Shown: piece by piece, positions 18,489 through 27,773 of the stretch
How positions within the stretch are numbered: position 1 is the stretch's first letter
Layout of the letters: the number at the start of each line of letters is the position of its first letter
Assembly (NCBI RefSeq): GCF_046530675.1
Contig: NZ_CP172558.1
Location: forward strand, 1,488,001-1,552,000
DNA: 64,000 bases
Direction of reading: 5' to 3'
From: Chitinibacter sp046530675
Lineage (GTDB): Bacteria; Pseudomonadota; Gammaproteobacteria; Burkholderiales; Chitinibacteraceae
The notes under the pieces: generated by a model
Told to the model about the DNA's origin: nothing
Databases searched by the model: none
Seen by the model: the letters and a program-made list of their open reading frames with translations, nothing else
Position numbers and translations under genes: made by a program

Positions 18489-18638
18489 CTTAGCAGGCCA
18501 TTGGAAAACTACTGCAGAGACTCAAATTCTGCGTTAAAAAATGGCTAAAATCCTCATTTACAGCCTGTAAACTCCGGTTTTCCGCCATTTTTTGCCTTGT
18601 CTTTGAGCCTCTCGCTACGTTTTTCAACGGACTGTTAG
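18489..18638. repeat. 150-bp imperfect palindromic element
   Basis: Two arms of about 57 nt are alignable inverted copies with scattered mismatches. The inner arms read AAAAAATGGC and GCCATTTTTT, and the centre is a perfect TTTACAG-CC-CTGTAAA-type hairpin near 18557-18571. The right edge covers the stop codon of the PBP1A gene. It resembles a non-autonomous palindromic repeat (MITE/REP class) and could also act as a two-way terminator. Confidence 0.7.
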
Positions 18639-20953
18639 AACAGCAATTCTTTAATTTCTTCCAATGCTTGAGCATCGCTGTCGACATTGTTGCCACCACC
18701 ACCCCCAAGTCCGAGCTCGCTATTGGTGCTTGGAAATTCTTGCAGATAATACTCAACAATTGTGCCACGCTCGGTTTCTGAGGTTTTGGTGATAATGCCT
18801 TCCGGAACGGCTTTAGGCGCTTCGGGTACATTGCGCAGCGCACTGCTCATAAAATTCACCCAGATTGGCAAGGCGGCGGCACCGCCGGTTTCGCGGGCAC
18901 CAAGCGAGCGTGGCTGATCAAATCCCATCCAGGTGACGGCAACCAGCTGGGGGTGAAAACCGGCAAACCATGCATCATAGGCATCGTTGGTGGTTCCTGT
19001 TTTTCCTGCCAGATCGTTGCGGCCGAGTGCTTTTGCCTTGGTCGCGGTGCCCATTTTGATCACATCTTCCATCATGCTGGTCATGATAAACGCATTGCGT
19101 GGATCTAGTGTTCGAGCCGCATTTTTGCCTGCAATTTCAGGCTGTGTCTGAGCAATAATCTTGCCTTTACTGTCTTCGATTCGGTCAATGAAATAAGAGC
19201 GAACCCGATAGCCCGTGTTGGCAAAAACCGAATAACCTTCGGCCATTTGCAGTGCCGTGACACTGCCTGCACCGAGCGCCATGGTGAGGTAAGGCGGGTG
19301 GTCTTTGGGTGAAAAACCAAAGCGGGTTAAATGTTGCTGCGCATAGTCGGTACCGATGGCTTGCAAAATACGGATCGAGACCATGTTTTTCGATAGCGTC
19401 AATGCCTTTCTGACCGGCATCATGCCTGAATAGGTGCCATCGTAATTTTTGGGCTCCCAAACCTGACCATTTGATTGAGCCGGGTCGATGACCAGTGGTG
19501 CGTCATTGATTTGTGTGGCAGGTGTAATTCCGCGCTCAAGTGCCGCAGAGTAAATGAATGGCTTAAAGCTTGAGCCCGGTTGGCGCCAAGCTTGGGTGAC
19601 GTGATTGAAATGATTGTTACTGTAATCAAAGCCACCCACCAGCGCTTGAATCGCTCCTTGTTGGGGGTTGACGGCTACCAAAGCGCCTTCTACTTGCGGA
19701 ACTTGTGTGATGATCCAGCCTTTGTCGCTTGCCCTGACCCGAATAATGGCACCCGGGCGAATTCGTTTGGCGGGGGCATTTTTTTCAGATAATGCACTGC
19801 GAGCAAATTTCAAGCCATCACCCTGGATTGTGATTTGTTCATCGCCCTTGATATAAGCCGTGACGGAATTTTTCGTAAGTTTGGTTACGACGGCAATGCG
19901 CAAGTCATCCGCATCCTTGATGCCGCTTAATGCTTCATCAAGCTGTTCTTCGGCCCCGCTGGTCAGCAATGTCGGTTCAATAAACCCTTCTGGGCCGCGG
20001 TATCCGTGTCGGGAGTCATAATCGAGTAAGCCTTCGCGCAGCGATTCATAGGCCGCTTGCTGCATTTGACTATTAATGGTGGTAAAAACTTGATAGCCTT
20101 CGGTATAAATGGCGTCCTTATAACGCTCATACATCATTTGCCGAACCATCTCGGCAATATACTCGGCATGTACAGGATACTGCTGATTGGAACGAACCAC
20201 TTTAATGGGTTCGACTTGGGCTTGTTGGTATTCTGTGTCGGTCAGCGTTTTTAATTCGTGCATTCTGCGTAGTACATACATTTGCCGCAGCTTTGCCCGT
20301 TTGGGGTTGACAACTGGATTGTAAGCGGATGGGGCTTTAGGCAGGCCAGCCAACATTGCCATTTCTGCGTGACTGAGTGCATTCAGCGGTTTGCCAAAAT
20401 AAATTTGTGCTGCAGAAGCAAATCCATAGGCACGCTGACCCAGATAAATTTGATTAATATATAACTCTAAAATTTGGTCTTTCGATAAATTGTGCTCTAT
20501 TTTGAAAGACAGTAGAGCCTCATTAAATTTGCGAGTAAATGTTTTCTCATTGGATAAATAAAAATTCCGTGCGACCTGCATTGTGATTGTACTTGCACCG
20601 GATCTGGTTTGCCCTGAGGTCAAATTGCCGATGATCGCACGCATAACGCCTAGATAATCAATTCCGCCGTGTCGGTAAAACCGTTCATCTTCCGCTGCTA
20701 GCAGGGCATTAATCATTCCTTTGGGGACTTTGTCGATAGGGGTAAAGGCTCGGCGTTCTTCGCCAAATTCACCGATCAGAATCTTGTCCTGTGTAAAAAT
20801 GCGCAATGGAACTTTAGGTTTGTAATCGGTTAAGGCTTCGAGCGAGGGAAGCTTGGGGTAGGTTATCGCAACCGCCATCGCAGATAGGCAAATGACAATT
20901 AGTGAGAGGCAGATCACTATTGTAAAAATGGCTAAAAATATTTTTTTTGTCAT
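18635..20953 (-). CDS. mrcA: Penicillin-binding protein 1A (bifunctional class A PBP)
   Basis: Peptidoglycan synthase with both polymerising and cross-linking activity, 772 residues. There is an N-terminal membrane anchor (about 5-30). The GT51 glycosyltransferase domain has catalytic AAEDERFYRHGGID and SGASTITMQVARNFYL. An OB-like insert follows, then the transpeptidase with SSFK (in QPGSSFKPFIY), SKN and KTGTTNDAYDAW. The gene is divergent from pilM, a conserved arrangement in many beta- and gammaproteobacteria. The TAA stop lies in the edge of a large palindromic repeat. Confidence 0.97.
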   Translation of the reverse strand: MTKKIFLAIFTIVICLSLIVICLSAMAVAITYPKLPSLEALTDYKPKVPLRIFTQDKILIGEFGEERRAFTPIDKVPKGMINALLAAEDERFYRHGGIDYLGVMRAIIGNLTSGQTRSGASTITMQVARNFYLSNEKTFTRKFNEALLSFKIEHNLSKDQILELYINQIYLGQRAYGFASAAQIYFGKPLNALSHAEMAMLAGLPKAPSAYNPVVNPKRAKLRQMYVLRRMHELKTLTDTEYQQAQVEPIKVVRSNQQYPVHAEYIAEMVRQMMYERYKDAIYTEGYQVFTTINSQMQQAAYESLREGLLDYDSRHGYRGPEGFIEPTLLTSGAEEQLDEALSGIKDADDLRIAVVTKLTKNSVTAYIKGDEQITIQGDGLKFARSALSEKNAPAKRIRPGAIIRVRASDKGWIITQVPQVEGALVAVNPQQGAIQALVGGFDYSNNHFNHVTQAWRQPGSSFKPFIYSAALERGITPATQINDAPLVIDPAQSNGQVWEPKNYDGTYSGMMPVRKALTLSKNMVSIRILQAIGTDYAQQHLTRFGFSPKDHPPYLTMALGAGSVTALQMAEGYSVFANTGYRVRSYFIDRIEDSKGKIIAQTQPEIAGKNAARTLDPRNAFIMTSMMEDVIKMGTATKAKALGRNDLAGKTGTTNDAYDAWFAGFHPQLVAVTWMGFDQPRSLGARETGGAAALPIWVNFMSSALRNVPEAPKAVPEGIITKTSETERGTIVEYYLQEFPSTNSELGLGGGGGNNVDSDAQALEEIKELLF

Positions 20954-21111
20954 TGCGGTCGTGACGGTTTGTTTATAAAGTTCAAGTCAAGGCACTAATG
21001 TACTTGGAATATTGCTTTGTTGCAAAAAGCGTGTGCTGTTAAGTCCTACCTTTACACTGTAAGCCATGCGCTGATAGCATTTTTTGAATTGCATATAAGG
21101 GGACTCCTGCG

Positions 21112-22185
21112 TTGAACCTCGATTTTTTAAAACCTTCAGCTCCACCGCTCATCGGAGTGGATATCAGCGCATCAGCTGTAAAAATGGTCGAGCTGAGTCA
21201 AGCGGGGCGCAATTTTAGCTTGGATCGCTATGTCATTGAGCCCTTACCAAAAGATGCAATCACAGATAGCAATATTACCAATCATGATGCTGTCGCAGAG
21301 GCGGTTCGCCGAGCTTGGAAGCAATTGGGATGCAATATTAAAAACGTAGCAATCGCATTGCCTGCATCGGCAGTAATTACCAAGAAAATTCTGGTTGCAG
21401 CCGGGATGAATGAACGCGATCTTGAAATGCAGGTAGAGACTGAAGCTAATCAATATATCCCCTTTTCTCTGGATGAAGTGAATCTGGATTTTCAGGTCTT
21501 GGGCGTTGCCCCCAATAATCCTGACGAAGAAGAAGTTTTGATTGCGGCGGCGAAAAAAACCAAGGTGGATGAGCGCGTTGCAGTGATTGATGACGCCGGT
21601 TTGAAAGCCGTGGTGTTGGATGTCGAATCATATGCAACGCAAGCTGCTTTTGAGCTAATGCGCCCCCAGCTACCCAATGCGGGTGAAAATCAAATTGTGG
21701 CTGTGGTCGACATTGGTGCCACTGCGATGCATATGAATATTTTCAAAGACGGCCAGTCAATTTATAGCCGCGACCAAGCCTACGCAGGCAATCAGCTAAC
21801 TCAAGAAATTCAGCGCAAATTTAATATGTCTTCTGAAGAGGCGGAACAAGCCAAACGGCAAGGTGGTTTGCCTGATAATTATGAGCCTGATGTGTTGCAA
21901 CCTTTTATGGATACCATGGCGCTGGAAATTTCCCGCTCACTACAGTTTTTCTATACCTCAAGTAACTACACCACGGTTGATCATATTCTGCTTGCTGGTG
22001 GCTGTAGCGTTATCCATGGTCTTGATGAGGTGGTATCAAGCCGCACTCAGGTTGCCAGTACAATGCGGGCTAATCCATTTTTCAGCATGTCGACGGGTAA
22101 AGTGCGTGGCAAGCAAATTCAGCTAGACGCGCCTTCGCTGCTTATTGCGTGCGGTTTGGCTATGCGGAGGTTTGACCCAGTATGA
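21112..22185 (+). CDS. pilM: Type IV pilus assembly protein PilM
   Basis: Actin-like cytoplasmic ATP-binding protein that docks on the PilN tail and connects the inner-membrane pilus platform. The N-terminal phosphate-1 motif is GVDISASAVKMVEL, the second phosphate motif is VVDIGATAMHMNIF and the adenosine motif is ILLAGGCSVIHGL. The start is TTG with an AAGGGGA site upstream; no ATG in frame gives the conserved N-terminus. It has 357 residues and its stop overlaps the pilN start (ATGA), beginning the pilMNOPQ operon. Confidence 0.96.
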   Translation: MNLDFLKPSAPPLIGVDISASAVKMVELSQAGRNFSLDRYVIEPLPKDAITDSNITNHDAVAEAVRRAWKQLGCNIKNVAIALPASAVITKKILVAAGMNERDLEMQVETEANQYIPFSLDEVNLDFQVLGVAPNNPDEEEVLIAAAKKTKVDERVAVIDDAGLKAVVLDVESYATQAAFELMRPQLPNAGENQIVAVVDIGATAMHMNIFKDGQSIYSRDQAYAGNQLTQEIQRKFNMSSEEAEQAKRQGGLPDNYEPDVLQPFMDTMALEISRSLQFFYTSSNYTTVDHILLAGGCSVIHGLDEVVSSRTQVASTMRANPFFSMSTGKVRGKQIQLDAPSLLIACGLAMRRFDPV

Positions 22186-22778
22186 TCAGAATTAATCTAT
22201 TACCTCATCGACAAGAGAAGCGGGTCGCCAAACAAAAACGTTTTGTTGGCATGATGGTGTTCGCTTTTCTTGCCGGCTGTGCAGTTGTGATTGCGGGCTA
22301 TGTTTTGCTTGGTACTCGCATCGAAGCCCAAAACGCACGCAATGAATTTTTGGCGGCCGAAAATGCCAAGCTGGATAAAGAGATCGCAGAAATCGAGAAG
22401 TTGAAGGCAGAAAAACAGGCTTTGCTTGATCGAAAATTGATCGTTGAGCGACTGCAGTCCAATCGCACCGAAACAGTGCACTTAATGGATCAGTTGACGC
22501 GCCAAGTGCCGGAAGGCGTGTATTTGAAAGACGTTAAACAGACCAATGAATTACTAGTTCTTGGTGGGTATGCACAATCAAATGCGCGGGTTTCAACTTT
22601 AATGCGTAATTTGAATGATTCTGCCGTATTTGAACAGCCTCTGCTGGTTGAGGCGAAGGCAGCTAGCGTGGGTAATCAGCGCCTCTCTGATTTCACATTG
22701 AATGTCAAATTGACGCGCGTTGCTGCTGATGCTTCCGCAGTTGTTGCATCGTCTGCTCAGGCAAAGGGGAAAAAATAA
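22182..22778 (+). CDS. pilN: Type IV pilus inner-membrane protein PilN
   Basis: Bitopic inner-membrane protein. The short cytoplasmic tail contains the PilM-binding motif INLLPHRQEKR (residues 3-13), then a transmembrane helix at about 22-43, a coiled coil and a periplasmic ferredoxin-like domain that pairs with PilO. It has 198 residues. It overlaps pilM by 4 bp and pilO by one base, so translation is coupled throughout. Confidence 0.95.
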   Translation: MIRINLLPHRQEKRVAKQKRFVGMMVFAFLAGCAVVIAGYVLLGTRIEAQNARNEFLAAENAKLDKEIAEIEKLKAEKQALLDRKLIVERLQSNRTETVHLMDQLTRQVPEGVYLKDVKQTNELLVLGGYAQSNARVSTLMRNLNDSAVFEQPLLVEAKAASVGNQRLSDFTLNVKLTRVAADASAVVASSAQAKGKK

Positions 22779-23482
22779 TGGCAATTACCTTTGATGAGCT
22801 CAAGAACCTAGATCCAAAAGATGCGGGCAATTGGCCTATTCCTGTGCAACTGGGGGCGATGGGCGTTTTATTGGCTGCGGTCATTGCTGCTGGAGTGTTT
22901 TATTTCTGGCAGCCGCAGTTTGAAGAGCTGGATGTTGGCGTGCAAAAGGAAGAGCAGCTCAAGCAGGAGTTTCTGGATAAGAAAAAGAAAGCTATTAATT
23001 TGGAGGCCTATCGCCAGCAACTACTTGAGATCCAGCAATCATTTGGCGCTTTGCTCAAACAGCTGCCAAATAAATCCGAAATGGAAACCTTGCTTACCGA
23101 GATTAATCAGGCAGGGGTTGGCCGTGGTTTGTTGTTTGAACTATTCAAGCCTGGTTCTGAGTTAAAAACCGCTGAGTTTGCGGAAATGCCAATTCAAATC
23201 AAGGTGACCGGGTCATATCATGACTTGGCCGCGTTTGTTAGTGATGTCGCACAGTTGTCGAGGATCGTTACTTTGAGTGATGTGCAGCTTGCCGCATCAA
23301 AAGACTCTGCTGCGTCGAGGGCTCCAGTTGCTAAAGATAAATCGGGTGGATTGCCGGCTCCGAGAGAAGCTGATGTATTGACTATGGAAGCGACGATTAA
23401 AACATATCGCGCTCTAGATGAAGTAGAGCAGCAGGCAATCCGTCAGGCTGAGATGGCTGCCCGTAAAAAGAAAAAACAGTAA
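22778..23482 (+). CDS. pilO: Type IV pilus inner-membrane protein PilO
   Basis: Partner of PilN in the alignment subcomplex. It has a transmembrane helix (about residues 25-46), a coiled coil rich in K/E/Q (50-90) and a periplasmic ferredoxin-like domain (about 95-185, with AGVGRGLLFELFKPG and VTGSYHDLAAFVSDVA). The tail after residue 185 is long and charged, ending in a lysine run; it is longer than in many homologues and probably disordered. Confidence 0.94.
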   Translation: MAITFDELKNLDPKDAGNWPIPVQLGAMGVLLAAVIAAGVFYFWQPQFEELDVGVQKEEQLKQEFLDKKKKAINLEAYRQQLLEIQQSFGALLKQLPNKSEMETLLTEINQAGVGRGLLFELFKPGSELKTAEFAEMPIQIKVTGSYHDLAAFVSDVAQLSRIVTLSDVQLAASKDSAASRAPVAKDKSGGLPAPREADVLTMEATIKTYRALDEVEQQAIRQAEMAARKKKKQ

Positions 23483-23504
23483 TGTTCTATCGGGAGATTG
23501 AATA

Positions 23505-24029
23505 ATGAAAAGATGGATCTTGTTACTGTCGCTGGTGAGCTTGTTGAGCGGTTGTTTCGGTGAAGAAAATAGTGATTTGAAGGCGTGGATGACTGAGCAG
23601 TCAGAAGGGTTGCGAGGTCGTGTTGAGCCTTTGCCGGAAGTCAAACCATATGAGCCATTTGCTTATGATGCATTTAACCTGCCGGATCCATTTAGACCTA
23701 GCAAAATGGAGTTAGCAAAGAAAGGCGGTAATAGTGGAATCGTTCCTAATACCAATCGTGTCAAGGAAGTGCTTGAAAGCTATGATCTTGAGAAGCTTAG
23801 AATGGTGGGGACTTTGCAGCAAGGCAAAGTAATTCAAGCTCTTGTCAAGGCTCCCGATGGTAATTTATATCGTGTCAAGGTTGGTAGTTATATGGGGCAA
23901 GATTTTGGCATGGTTACCAGTGTGAGTGAAACAGAAATTGCATTGAAAGAAATCGTCGAAGACAGTGGTGGAGACTGGGTTGAGCGTACGACAACCCTCA
24001 GCTTAGATGACTCGGAGCAAAAGAAATGA
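23505..24029 (+). CDS. pilP: Type IV pilus lipoprotein PilP
   Basis: Inner-membrane lipoprotein bridging PilN/PilO and the PilQ secretin. The signal peptide ends in the lipobox LLSGC (Cys17). A flexible segment rich in Pro and Glu follows, with YDAFNLPDPFRP, the usual PilN/PilO-binding region. The C-terminal beta domain (about 85-165) includes MVGTLQQGKVIQALVK. It has 174 residues. GGGAG precedes the ATG, and the stop overlaps the pilQ start. Confidence 0.95.
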   Translation: MKRWILLLSLVSLLSGCFGEENSDLKAWMTEQSEGLRGRVEPLPEVKPYEPFAYDAFNLPDPFRPSKMELAKKGGNSGIVPNTNRVKEVLESYDLEKLRMVGTLQQGKVIQALVKAPDGNLYRVKVGSYMGQDFGMVTSVSETEIALKEIVEDSGGDWVERTTTLSLDDSEQKK

Positions 24030-26110
24030 AAATGACTAAAATACTGAGCTGTTTAACTCAGGCTGCTTTCTTGTTGATTGCTCCCTTTGCGGCGGCTGAA
24101 ACAGCAAGCATTACTGCAATTGATGTGAGTAATGTGAGCTCCGAAAAGCAGATCGTAAAAATTACCTTCAATGGAACGCCACCTACGCCGACAAGCTTTT
24201 CGGTAAACACCCCCCCGCGCATTGCATTTGACTTCGCAGATACAACGAATCAGGCGGGCAAAAGTACGGTGCAGGTTAATGGATCTGCCTTGCGATTGAT
24301 TAATGTTGCAGAGGGAACAGGGCGAACCCGCTTGGTTTTTAATCTGCAAAAACCGGCATCCTATGAAACCAAAGTTGAAAATAATGCACTATTGATTTCG
24401 ATTGATGGTGCGGCCTCTGCGCTGGTGGCAAAAAACAGTGCGCCTGTAAGAAGTAATGCCCAATTTGCAGAAAGCAAGGTTACAGGCAAGCGCGAAGGTA
24501 TTCAGGATATTGATTTTCGTCGTGGCGGGGCTGGTGAAGGTAAAGTCATTATCGATCTGAGTAGTTCCAATGTGGGGATTGATATTCGCCAACAGGGCAA
24601 GAAGCTGGTTGTCGAGTTCGCTAAAGTGGCCTTGCCAAAAAATCTGGAACGTAGCCTAGACGTTGCTGATTTTGGTACCCCGATTCAAAAAGTAGATACC
24701 TTTGGTCAAGGTGATACTGTAAAAATGCTGATTGAACCCAAGGGTAACTGGGAGTATTCGGCTTATCAGACAGAGAACCGTTTTGTCGTTGAGGTTCGTG
24801 ATGCCGACGAGGCTAAAGGTAAAACAGCGCAGACTCGTCCAAATTATAAAGGCGAAAAACTGTCGCTTAATTTCCAGAGTGTAGAAATTCGCACTGTATT
24901 GCAGGTCATTGCTGAGTTTACGGGTCTGAATATTATTACCAGCGATACTGTTAGCGGCGCTTTAACTTTGAGACTGAAAGATGTTCCTTGGGATCAGGCT
25001 TTGGATATTATCCTGCAGGCAAAAGGGCTGGATCAGCGTAAGTCCGGGAATGTGTTGTGGGTTGCCCCACGCGATGAGTTGGCATCCAAAGAGAAGCAAG
25101 AGCTTGAATCCAAGAAGCAGATTGCTGAGCTTGAGCCGACACGCACCGAATATTTTTCGCTGAAATATACCAAAGCGGATGATATGAAAAAGGTGCTAAC
25201 CGATGACAAGCAAAAATTGTTATCTTCGCGTGGCAGTGCCGTGATTGTTCCCCGTACTAATCAGGTTATCGTGCAGGATATCCCATCGAAGCTGGAGCAG
25301 ATTCGCGAGCTGATTAACAAAACGGATATCCCAGTTCGTCAGGTCATGATTGAAGCCCGAATTGTGGAAGCTGAAGATGGCTTTAGCAAGAATTTGGGGG
25401 TGAAGTTCCATGGACTTTATGTCAATGGTGAATTTGGTGCTGGTGGTGCGTTAACGACCAAAGAGACTACAGGCTCCGATGGTTCGAAATATTCAACGCC
25501 TGCACTGGCGGGGAATATCCCTTCAGTTAATTTGCCCGCGGCTGCAATTGGTGGTTTTAATCCAGGCTCGATCGCAATGCTGCTGGCGGGCTCTGATGGT
25601 TTGCTCGGACTTGAGTTGACCGCACTTGAGCAGGATGGCAAAGGTAAAGTTGTCTCAAGCCCACGACTGGTGACTGCTGATCAGGTTGAGGCCATTATCG
25701 AGGATGGTCAGGAGATTCCTTATTCCGAGTCTTCGCAAAATGGCGCGACTTCGATTTCGTTCAAAAAAGCGACGCTATCATTGAAAGTAACGCCACAAAT
25801 TACACCTGATGGCAATGTATTCATGGACGTTGCCGTGAATAAAGATAGCCGTGGCGAGGCCACAATTAGTGGTCCGGCGATTAACACCAAGCAAATTAAA
25901 ACCAAAGTCTTGGTGGAAAACGGCGGTACTGTGGTGATCGGCGGCATTTATATTGAAGAAACCAAAAATACAGTGACTCAGGTTCCGATGCTTGGCGATA
26001 TTCCAGTGGTGGGGAATCTGTTCAAAAATCGTTCAAATCTCAAGCAAAAACGTGAATTGTTGATTTTCCTGACCCCGCGTGTATTGCAGTCGGACTTGAC
26101 GTTGCGTTAA
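24026..26110 (+). CDS. pilQ: Type IV pilus secretin PilQ
   Basis: Outer-membrane gated pore through which the pilus leaves. It has a signal peptide (cut near AAAETAS), two AMIN domains that bind peptidoglycan (about 28-130 and 155-255) and STN/N0 and N1 domains (about 280-430, with LNFQSVEIRTVLQVIAEFTG). The secretin beta-barrel follows (about 440-690) with VPMLGDIPVVGNLFK and ELLIFLTPRVL. The 694-residue length is usual. It is the last pil gene; aroK follows 35 bp later, with a terminator-like hairpin at its start codon. Confidence 0.97.
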   Translation: MKMTKILSCLTQAAFLLIAPFAAAETASITAIDVSNVSSEKQIVKITFNGTPPTPTSFSVNTPPRIAFDFADTTNQAGKSTVQVNGSALRLINVAEGTGRTRLVFNLQKPASYETKVENNALLISIDGAASALVAKNSAPVRSNAQFAESKVTGKREGIQDIDFRRGGAGEGKVIIDLSSSNVGIDIRQQGKKLVVEFAKVALPKNLERSLDVADFGTPIQKVDTFGQGDTVKMLIEPKGNWEYSAYQTENRFVVEVRDADEAKGKTAQTRPNYKGEKLSLNFQSVEIRTVLQVIAEFTGLNIITSDTVSGALTLRLKDVPWDQALDIILQAKGLDQRKSGNVLWVAPRDELASKEKQELESKKQIAELEPTRTEYFSLKYTKADDMKKVLTDDKQKLLSSRGSAVIVPRTNQVIVQDIPSKLEQIRELINKTDIPVRQVMIEARIVEAEDGFSKNLGVKFHGLYVNGEFGAGGALTTKETTGSDGSKYSTPALAGNIPSVNLPAAAIGGFNPGSIAMLLAGSDGLLGLELTALEQDGKGKVVSSPRLVTADQVEAIIEDGQEIPYSESSQNGATSISFKKATLSLKVTPQITPDGNVFMDVAVNKDSRGEATISGPAINTKQIKTKVLVENGGTVVIGGIYIEETKNTVTQVPMLGDIPVVGNLFKNRSNLKQKRELLIFLTPRVLQSDLTLR

Positions 26111-26145
26111 TCACGGCATCGCTAAGCGACGCTGTTTCAAGTAAA

Positions 26146-26676
26146 ATGCCTGGCATGAAAATGCCAGGCAATTTTTTTTTAGTCGGCCTGATGGGGGCTG
26201 GCAAAACGACGGTGGGTCGTGCACTTGCAAAAGCAGCGAGCAAGACATTTTATGATTCCGATCATGAAATCGAGGCTAGGACAGGTGCGCGAATTCCGAC
26301 TATTTTTGAACTCGAAGGTGAGGCAGGATTTCGCGTGCGCGAAGCGGAAGCGATTGCCGAGCTAAGTCAGATGAAAAATATTGTATTGGCCACCGGTGGT
26401 GGCGCAGTGCTAAATCCGGCCAATCGTGCGCATTTGCGGCGCAATGGTTATGTGATTTATCTTTGCGCTTCGCCTGAAGAGCTCTATCAGCGCACCTGCC
26501 ACGATAAAAACCGCCCCTTGCTCCAAACTGCAGATCCAAAAGCCAAACTTGCCGAGTTATATGCAGTTCGTGACCCCTTGTACCGCGAAGTGGCTGATCT
26601 GGTGATGGATACCAGCCACCAAAGCGTAAATTCCCTGCTGCAAATCTTGCTCAAAGAACTGGAACGTAAAACATGA
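26146..26676 (+). CDS. aroK: Shikimate kinase
   Basis: Phosphorylates shikimate to shikimate 3-phosphate in chorismate synthesis. Walker A is GLMGAGKTTVGRAL. The shikimate-binding DSDHEIEARTG motif, the EAGFR-type segment (GEAGFRVREAEA) and GGGAVL are all present, as is the lid arginine region YQRTCHDKNRPLL. The exact start is uncertain: ATG at 26146, 26155 or 26161 are all in frame, and the last gives the family-like MPGNFFLVG. No clear ribosome site precedes any of them. The next gene, aroB, overlaps by 4 bp. Confidence 0.95.
   Translation: MPGMKMPGNFFLVGLMGAGKTTVGRALAKAASKTFYDSDHEIEARTGARIPTIFELEGEAGFRVREAEAIAELSQMKNIVLATGGGAVLNPANRAHLRRNGYVIYLCASPEELYQRTCHDKNRPLLQTADPKAKLAELYAVRDPLYREVADLVMDTSHQSVNSLLQILLKELERKT
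26147..26180 (+). terminator. Intrinsic-terminator hairpin containing the aroK start region
   Basis: A perfect 10-bp stem (TGCCTGGCAT / ATGCCAGGCA) closes on a GAAA tetraloop and is followed by A and nine T. All candidate aroK start codons (26146, 26155, 26161) lie in or at the edge of the hairpin, and the T-run encodes Phe-Phe of aroK. Confidence 0.75.
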
Positions 26677-27773
26677 CCCATGTTGTTCGCGTCGATATAG
26701 ATCACGCCCCATATGATATTTTGATCGGCAATGACTTGCTGACTGCCGACAATATCGTGCCGTTGTTGCCACAGCCTCGCGTTGCGATTGTGACAAACAC
26801 AATGATCGCTCCCCTATATCTGGCCGGACTGGTTCAATCGCTGACTGCTCAGGGCGTGGCCTGTCAGCAAATCATTCTGCCCGATGGTGAGAAATACAAA
26901 ACCTGGGAGTCGCTCAATCTGATTATGGATGCATTGCTGACCGAACGTGCCGAGCGTAAAACGACGCTGATTGCATTAGGTGGCGGTGTCATCGGCGACA
27001 TGACCGGTTTTGCTGCAGCAATCTATCAGCGTGGCGTTCCTTTTATTCAGATCCCAACAACCTTGCTCGCTCAGGTTGACTCATCGGTCGGCGGCAAAAC
27101 CGCAATCAATCACCCCCTGGGCAAGAATATGATCGGTGCTTTCTATCAGCCGCGTCTGGTACTGGCTGATCTAGGAAGCCTGAATACACTGCCGGATCGC
27201 GAATTCTCGGCCGGAATGGCCGAGGTGATCAAGTACGGTCTTATTGATGACCCCGAGTTCTTGTCATGGCTTGAAGCAAATATTGACGGCATCATGGCAC
27301 GAGATGAAGCGCTGCTTGCCTATGCGATTGAGCGTTGTTGCCAAAATAAAGCCCGTATTGTTGCTGCCGACGAAAAAGAAACCGGCCTGCGTGCGCTGCT
27401 GAATCTGGGTCATACCTTCGGCCATGCGATTGAAGCAGGTCTGGGTTACGGCGCGTGGTTGCATGGCGAGGCCGTTGCCGCCGGCATGGTGCTGGCTGCG
27501 CTGGCGTCCCAAGCAATTGGATACCTGAACGAGCAAGACGTTAGCCGCGTGACCCATTTGCTGCAAAAAGCCGGTTTGCCGGTCGTTTCGCCAGCACTGG
27601 GTGCAGCCCGATATAAAGCCTTGATGGCGCAAGACAAAAAAGTCGATGCGGGACGGATCAAATTCATCCTGCTACGCCAGCTCGGTGAAGCTTATATTGG
27701 TGAGCTGCCCGAATCTGCTATTGATGCGGCGTTGCTGGCGGGTTGCGATAGTGCTGAAGTAGTCGCCAAATAA
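26673..27773 (+). CDS. aroB: 3-dehydroquinate synthase
   Basis: Converts DAHP to 3-dehydroquinate, the second step of the shikimate pathway; NAD- and metal-dependent. The 366-residue length is standard. Family motifs are GGGVIGDMTGFAAA, PTTLLAQVDSSVGGKTAIN, GMAEVIKYG and the metal-binding histidines in LNLGHTFGHAIE and WLHGEAVAAG. It overlaps aroK by ATGA. The last 82 bp overlap the 3' end of the convergent YihY-family gene. Confidence 0.97.
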   Translation: MTHVVRVDIDHAPYDILIGNDLLTADNIVPLLPQPRVAIVTNTMIAPLYLAGLVQSLTAQGVACQQIILPDGEKYKTWESLNLIMDALLTERAERKTTLIALGGGVIGDMTGFAAAIYQRGVPFIQIPTTLLAQVDSSVGGKTAINHPLGKNMIGAFYQPRLVLADLGSLNTLPDREFSAGMAEVIKYGLIDDPEFLSWLEANIDGIMARDEALLAYAIERCCQNKARIVAADEKETGLRALLNLGHTFGHAIEAGLGYGAWLHGEAVAAGMVLAALASQAIGYLNEQDVSRVTHLLQKAGLPVVSPALGAARYKALMAQDKKVDAGRIKFILLRQLGEAYIGELPESAIDAALLAGCDSAEVVAK

